Assembly (NCBI RefSeq): GCF_035920345.1
Contig: NZ_CP109149.1
Coordinates: forward strand, 2,542,001-2,606,000
Length of the DNA: 64,000 nt
Source of the DNA: Nocardia vinacea
Lineage (GTDB): Bacteria > Actinomycetota > Actinomycetes > Mycobacteriales > Mycobacteriaceae
Reading direction: 5' to 3'
The position numbers and the translations under genes were made by a program. Below, piece by piece: positions 61,468-64,000 of the stretch. How positions within the stretch are numbered: position 1 is the first letter of the stretch; the number at the start of each line of letters is the position of its first letter. A model generated the notes under the pieces. It did not search any database. It saw only the letters and a program-made list of their open reading frames with translations, and had not been told where the DNA came from.

Positions 61468-62504
61468 ATCAGGTTGTTACCCATGCCCTGGCGGTTCCAG
61501 AATTGCTCGGCCGGTTGCACATTTCCATCCGCGTCGGTGGCACGGCAGCTGAGTCGATACTCGCCCGGTCCCACATCCCAGGTGTAACTCCAACTGCACC
61601 AAGCGAATTCGGCGACGCTACGATCCAATTGGGCGTCCCGCCAGACGCCGTCGACACCGACCTCCACGCCGACCACGGGCGAGGTTCCGGACCACGCACG
61701 GCCGCAGAGAACGACGGCACCGGCCTCGACCGTGCGTCGCCGACTCTGGAAATCGGGAATGCCGGGCGGAATCATCAACGCACGCACCCTGATCCGCGAC
61801 ACCGGTAGCCCCGGATCCTCGGCGTCGCGTTGGTACCGATAGGCCGCCGTCTGTTGGAATCCGGTGAAGGGCCGGTCGACGACTTCGATATTCCGCAGCC
61901 ATTTGACGCTCGTCATGCCGTACCACCCGGGGACGAGCAGCCGCAATGGAAAGCCGTGCTGCGGCGGAAGCGGTGTGCCATTCATCTCGTAGGCCAGCAG
62001 AACTTCGGGTCTGCGGCATTCGCCGATGGGCAGGGAGCGTTGATAGTCGTGCTCCACATTGTCCTGGAATCCGCGATCAGCCCCGGTGAATACGACCTCG
62101 ACCGCCTCGTCCCGGATACCGCAGCCGTCGAGAATCCCACCGAGTGCGGTGCCGGTCCATACCGCCGTGCCGATCGCCTCGAGACCCCACGGTTGGCTGA
62201 TGTTGCGCGGGTCCATCCCGGTGCGTCCGTTACCCGCGCATTCGAGGGTGACCGGAATCGTCGTCGCCGGTCGCGACCTGATGTCGTCGAGCGATAGCTC
62301 CAGTTCGCGCTCGACATTCCCGGTAACCCGCAGCCGCCACGACGATGCGTCGATCTCCGGGATATCGAAATGAATCAGCAGGTAGTGCATGCCGATGGGC
62401 GTGACGTCGTACCGCATGCCCTCGAGTTGCATGCCGTGGTTGCGCGTCGCCAGCGCGAGCTCGTCGAACCGGACGCCCTGCGCGCGCGAGACGAGTTCGG
62501 TCAT
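61440..62504 (-). CDS. Sulfite-oxidase-like molybdopterin enzyme
   Basis: 354 aa from ATG 62504. Molybdopterin-binding region with the Cys ligand in VTLECAGNGRTGM, then RVLV-PGWYGMTSVKWL and a C-terminal dimerisation (Mo-co oxidoreductase) domain (VGVEVGVDGVW-RDAQ, SWSYTWDVGPGEYRLSCRATDADGNVQ). No Tat signal is visible with this start. In-frame codons upstream (to DPDSLFHLDQKQPEP) look protein-like but lack a good start, so the N-terminus is uncertain. Natural substrate may be sulfite or another oxyanion. Confidence 0.9.
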   Translation of the reverse strand: MTELVSRAQGVRFDELALATRNHGMQLEGMRYDVTPIGMHYLLIHFDIPEIDASSWRLRVTGNVERELELSLDDIRSRPATTIPVTLECAGNGRTGMDPRNISQPWGLEAIGTAVWTGTALGGILDGCGIRDEAVEVVFTGADRGFQDNVEHDYQRSLPIGECRRPEVLLAYEMNGTPLPPQHGFPLRLLVPGWYGMTSVKWLRNIEVVDRPFTGFQQTAAYRYQRDAEDPGLPVSRIRVRALMIPPGIPDFQSRRRTVEAGAVVLCGRAWSGTSPVVGVEVGVDGVWRDAQLDRSVAEFAWCSWSYTWDVGPGEYRLSCRATDADGNVQPAEQFWNRQGMGNNLIQEFPVTVR

Positions 62505-62589
62505 CGGCTCGGGCTGTTTCTGATCGAGATGGAACAGGCTGTCGGGGTCAGTATAGGACTGCTCGGACGGGTGCCAACAGCGCCGGAAG

Positions 62590-63231
62590 CTACAAATGCG
62601 CTGCGCTGAATCCCACTGCGGCACCGATGAAATCGCCGTAGCGGGCGTGCGCCCCGGGGTCGGTGCCGGCGCCACAGACCGGGTCGCCTGCCGCGCAGAA
62701 TTCGGCGGTGCGGTCGGAGTACTGGTCGGGAACGCTCCACCCGATCGAGCGCAGCGGGTCGCCGAAGAGCAGGACGACGGCCACGCGGTCGACGAGATCG
62801 CCGGGCAGTTGCACCACCCCCGGCAGCCCGGTGAAGATACCGGTGCCGAGCGCGGCATGCACGACGCCCGCCCCCAGCGAGTAGCCGGCGAGTATGAACT
62901 GTTCATCCGGGCAGGCCGCGGCTAGATAAGCGACATGTGCGACCAGATCGGCGCTACCCGCGCTCACATCCGTCAGATTCGCGGAGTAGTTCACCGAATA
63001 CGCATGCACGCTCACCGGTAATGCCTGCCGCATCGCGTCGTACAGCGGATCACCGACGAAGGTTCCGAGGTACCCGGGTTCCTGGGCTCCCCTCGCCACG
63101 ACCAGATCCACCGCAGCACACGATTGTGCTGCGGCATGCGGACCGAGCACGGCACTCGCCGCGATCGCCAAGACCGCGAATGCCGATGCAATCGGCCACT
63201 TTTTGAACAGAACCACCTTTCGGTCGCCCAT
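62590..63231 (-). CDS. Cutinase family secreted esterase
   Basis: 213 aa. Signal peptide (WPIASAFAVLAIAASAVLGPHAAA-Q), then SCAAVDLVVARGAQEPGYLG, the nucleophile in FILAGYSLGAGV, VLLFGDPL and the paired Cys FCAAGDPVC with the following Asp, and a final HARYGDF His region, all as in actinobacterial cutinase-like proteins (CFP21/CULP type). GAGGTGAGGAAA precedes the ATG at 63231. Hydrolyses ester bonds of lipids or cutin-like polymers outside the cell. Confidence 0.94.
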   Translation of the reverse strand: MGDRKVVLFKKWPIASAFAVLAIAASAVLGPHAAAQSCAAVDLVVARGAQEPGYLGTFVGDPLYDAMRQALPVSVHAYSVNYSANLTDVSAGSADLVAHVAYLAAACPDEQFILAGYSLGAGVVHAALGTGIFTGLPGVVQLPGDLVDRVAVVLLFGDPLRSIGWSVPDQYSDRTAEFCAAGDPVCGAGTDPGAHARYGDFIGAAVGFSAAHL

Positions 63232-63242
63232 TTTCCTCACCT

Positions 63243-63318
63243 CTCACGCCGTTGTGAGAAGTGCTTCCGCAGCCTCACGTCATTGTGAGACGTCGAGTGA
63301 CACTTGTCAGAGACAAGT
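63243..63318. promoter_or_regulatory. Repeated dyads upstream of the cutinase gene
   Basis: CTCAC-N6-GTGAG occurs at 63243-63258 and 63274-63289, 31 bp apart (three helical turns). A third dyad, ACTTGTC-AGA-GACAAGT, lies at 63302-63318. Likely operators for a regulator encoded elsewhere. Confidence 0.6.
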
Positions 63319-63354
63319 CTCAATGTACTCCGCTACGCGGCACATGGACGACGA

Positions 63355-63398
63355 CAGTCGGCCGACTCGGGAGCGGTATTGCCCGAGCCGGCCGACTG
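63355..63398 (-). terminator. Hairpin terminator after the carboxylase gene
   Basis: CAGTCGGCCGACTCGGG is inverted as CCCGAGCCGGCCGACTG with one mismatch around a 10-nt loop, 29 bp past the stop at 63427. Confidence 0.75.
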
Positions 63399-63426
63399 TT
63401 TCAGCAATCTGATGGGTCCGGAATGA

Positions 63427-64000
63427 TCAGCCCGGCAGACCCGCCTCGATGGCTTCGATGATGCGGGGGCGCAGTTCGGCGGCGCGGATGATGGCGTCGA
63501 CCGAACCGACCTCCACGGCGCGCTGAATGTTGTGCACGCGGTCGAATTCCGCCGCGACCTCGCCGAGTTTCTCCGTTCGAATCGACGACCGGACCTCGTC
63601 GCGTTCCGCCGTCAGAGCCGCACGGTCGGCGCCCAGCGCGTTCGCGGCACGTGCCTCGAGATCCCGCACTCGCTGATCGGCTGCCGTACGGGCATCGACC
63701 TCGCCGGAGAACACCACCGCGGCCGCTGGGGCGCCGCCGAGCACCGAGGCGAACGAGCCTTCCAGCGCGAGCACGGTCATATTCGGGTTGAGCAGCTTCG
63801 AGAACACCACGAACGCGCCGCCGTGATAGCGCGAGATCACGCAGAACACGATGGGGCCCTGGAAGTTCACGATCGCGCGGCCGATCTCTGCACCGTACTC
63901 GAGCTGCAACTTCCGCATCGATTCCGGCGAACCGTCGAAGCCCGACAGGTTCGCCAGCACCACGAGCGGCCGATTGCCGCTGGCCCCGTTGATCGCCCGC
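63427..64000 (-). CDS. Biotin-dependent acyl-CoA carboxylase, carboxyltransferase end (partial)
   Basis: The 5' end lies beyond the right edge. The frame is open to the edge and reads NRPLVVLANLSGFDGSPESMRK, then FQGPIVFCVISRYHGGAFVVFSK, then SFASVLGGAPAAAVVFSGEVDAR, the C-terminal half of the carboxyltransferase beta-domain (AccD type). The long helical tail (RDLEARAANALGADRAALTAERDEV) suggests a large multi-domain acyl-CoA carboxylase of the type found in mycolate producers, rather than a separate AccD. It carboxylates a short- or long-chain acyl-CoA. Confidence 0.9.
   Translation of the reverse strand, partial: RAINGASGNRPLVVLANLSGFDGSPESMRKLQLEYGAEIGRAIVNFQGPIVFCVISRYHGGAFVVFSKLLNPNMTVLALEGSFASVLGGAPAAAVVFSGEVDARTAADQRVRDLEARAANALGADRAALTAERDEVRSSIRTEKLGEVAAEFDRVHNIQRAVEVGSVDAIIRAAELRPRIIEAIEAGLPG

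Noticed and set aside
1..64000. CRISPR array or rRNA operon
   Set aside because: No set of regularly spaced direct repeats with unique spacers and no rRNA signature was seen; the only tandem repeat noted is the two-unit 27-bp repeat at 50312.

Overview
High-GC actinobacterial chromosome, most probably Nocardia or a close mycolic-acid-containing Corynebacteriales relative. The evidence is a complete yrbE/mce operon, a mycofactocin-type SDR, a PknK-like kinase, a SigJ-type ECF sigma factor, a cutinase-like esterase and a DUF3618/holin pair. No rRNA, tRNA or CRISPR array was recognised.

Layout. 0-5 kb: the end of an aldehyde dehydrogenase, a truncated 2H phosphoesterase, a DUF885 lipoprotein, a decayed serine recombinase and a NUDIX hydrolase. 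5-13 kb: an MFS exporter, a secreted PHB-depolymerase-like esterase, an unknown protein, and a four-gene quaternary-amine ABC transporter in which consecutive genes overlap by 4 bp. 13-17.5 kb: a secreted glycine-zipper protein, the DUF3618/holin pair, and a compact cassette that looks like a RiPP system: a short precursor, an E1/ThiF-like enzyme with a PqqD-like N-terminus, and an M50 protease with a PqqD-like N-terminus. A frameshifted precursor copy and a decayed ThiF fragment lie just upstream. 17.6-21 kb: two divergent regulator/SDR pairs (MarR, HxlR) and a TetR remnant. 21.7-35.8 kb: one long minus-strand gene set reading SnoaL, yrbEA, yrbEB, mceA-F, Mce-associated protein, P450, mycofactocin-type SDR, epimerase and LacI. 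It is divergent from an IclR-type regulator. 35.9-44.9 kb: more SnoaL-like proteins, SigJ with a partner flavoprotein, a GH43-like protein, two MBL-fold proteins and a TetR regulator. 45.8-49.2 kb: a 1137-aa PknK-like kinase/ATPase. 49.2-57.3 kb: an accessory region with hydrolase remnants, two paralogous MerR-like genes with matching leaders, an anti-sigma-like ATPase, a cold-shock protein, integrase and Tn3 fragments, and a three-gene tyrosine-recombinase module. 57.5-64 kb: a CapA-like protein, a hydrolase, a carbonic anhydrase lipoprotein, a flavoprotein, a sulfite-oxidase-like enzyme, a cutinase and the end of a biotin-dependent carboxylase.

How the genes work together. The mce operon should import a hydrophobic substrate, probably sterol- or terpenoid-like. 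The co-transcribed P450, SDR and epimerase could oxidise it, and SnoaL-like proteins may act on products. Near-identical palindromes (TTATCGAATATTCGATAA and a 16/18 match) lie upstream of the mce operon and of a second SnoaL operon, so the IclR protein between them probably controls both. The most novel candidates are the 15-17.5 kb RiPP-like cassette, the duplicated MerR leaders (one gene apparently starting at ATT), the triple TTGG-N5-CCAA promoter and the recombinase trio.
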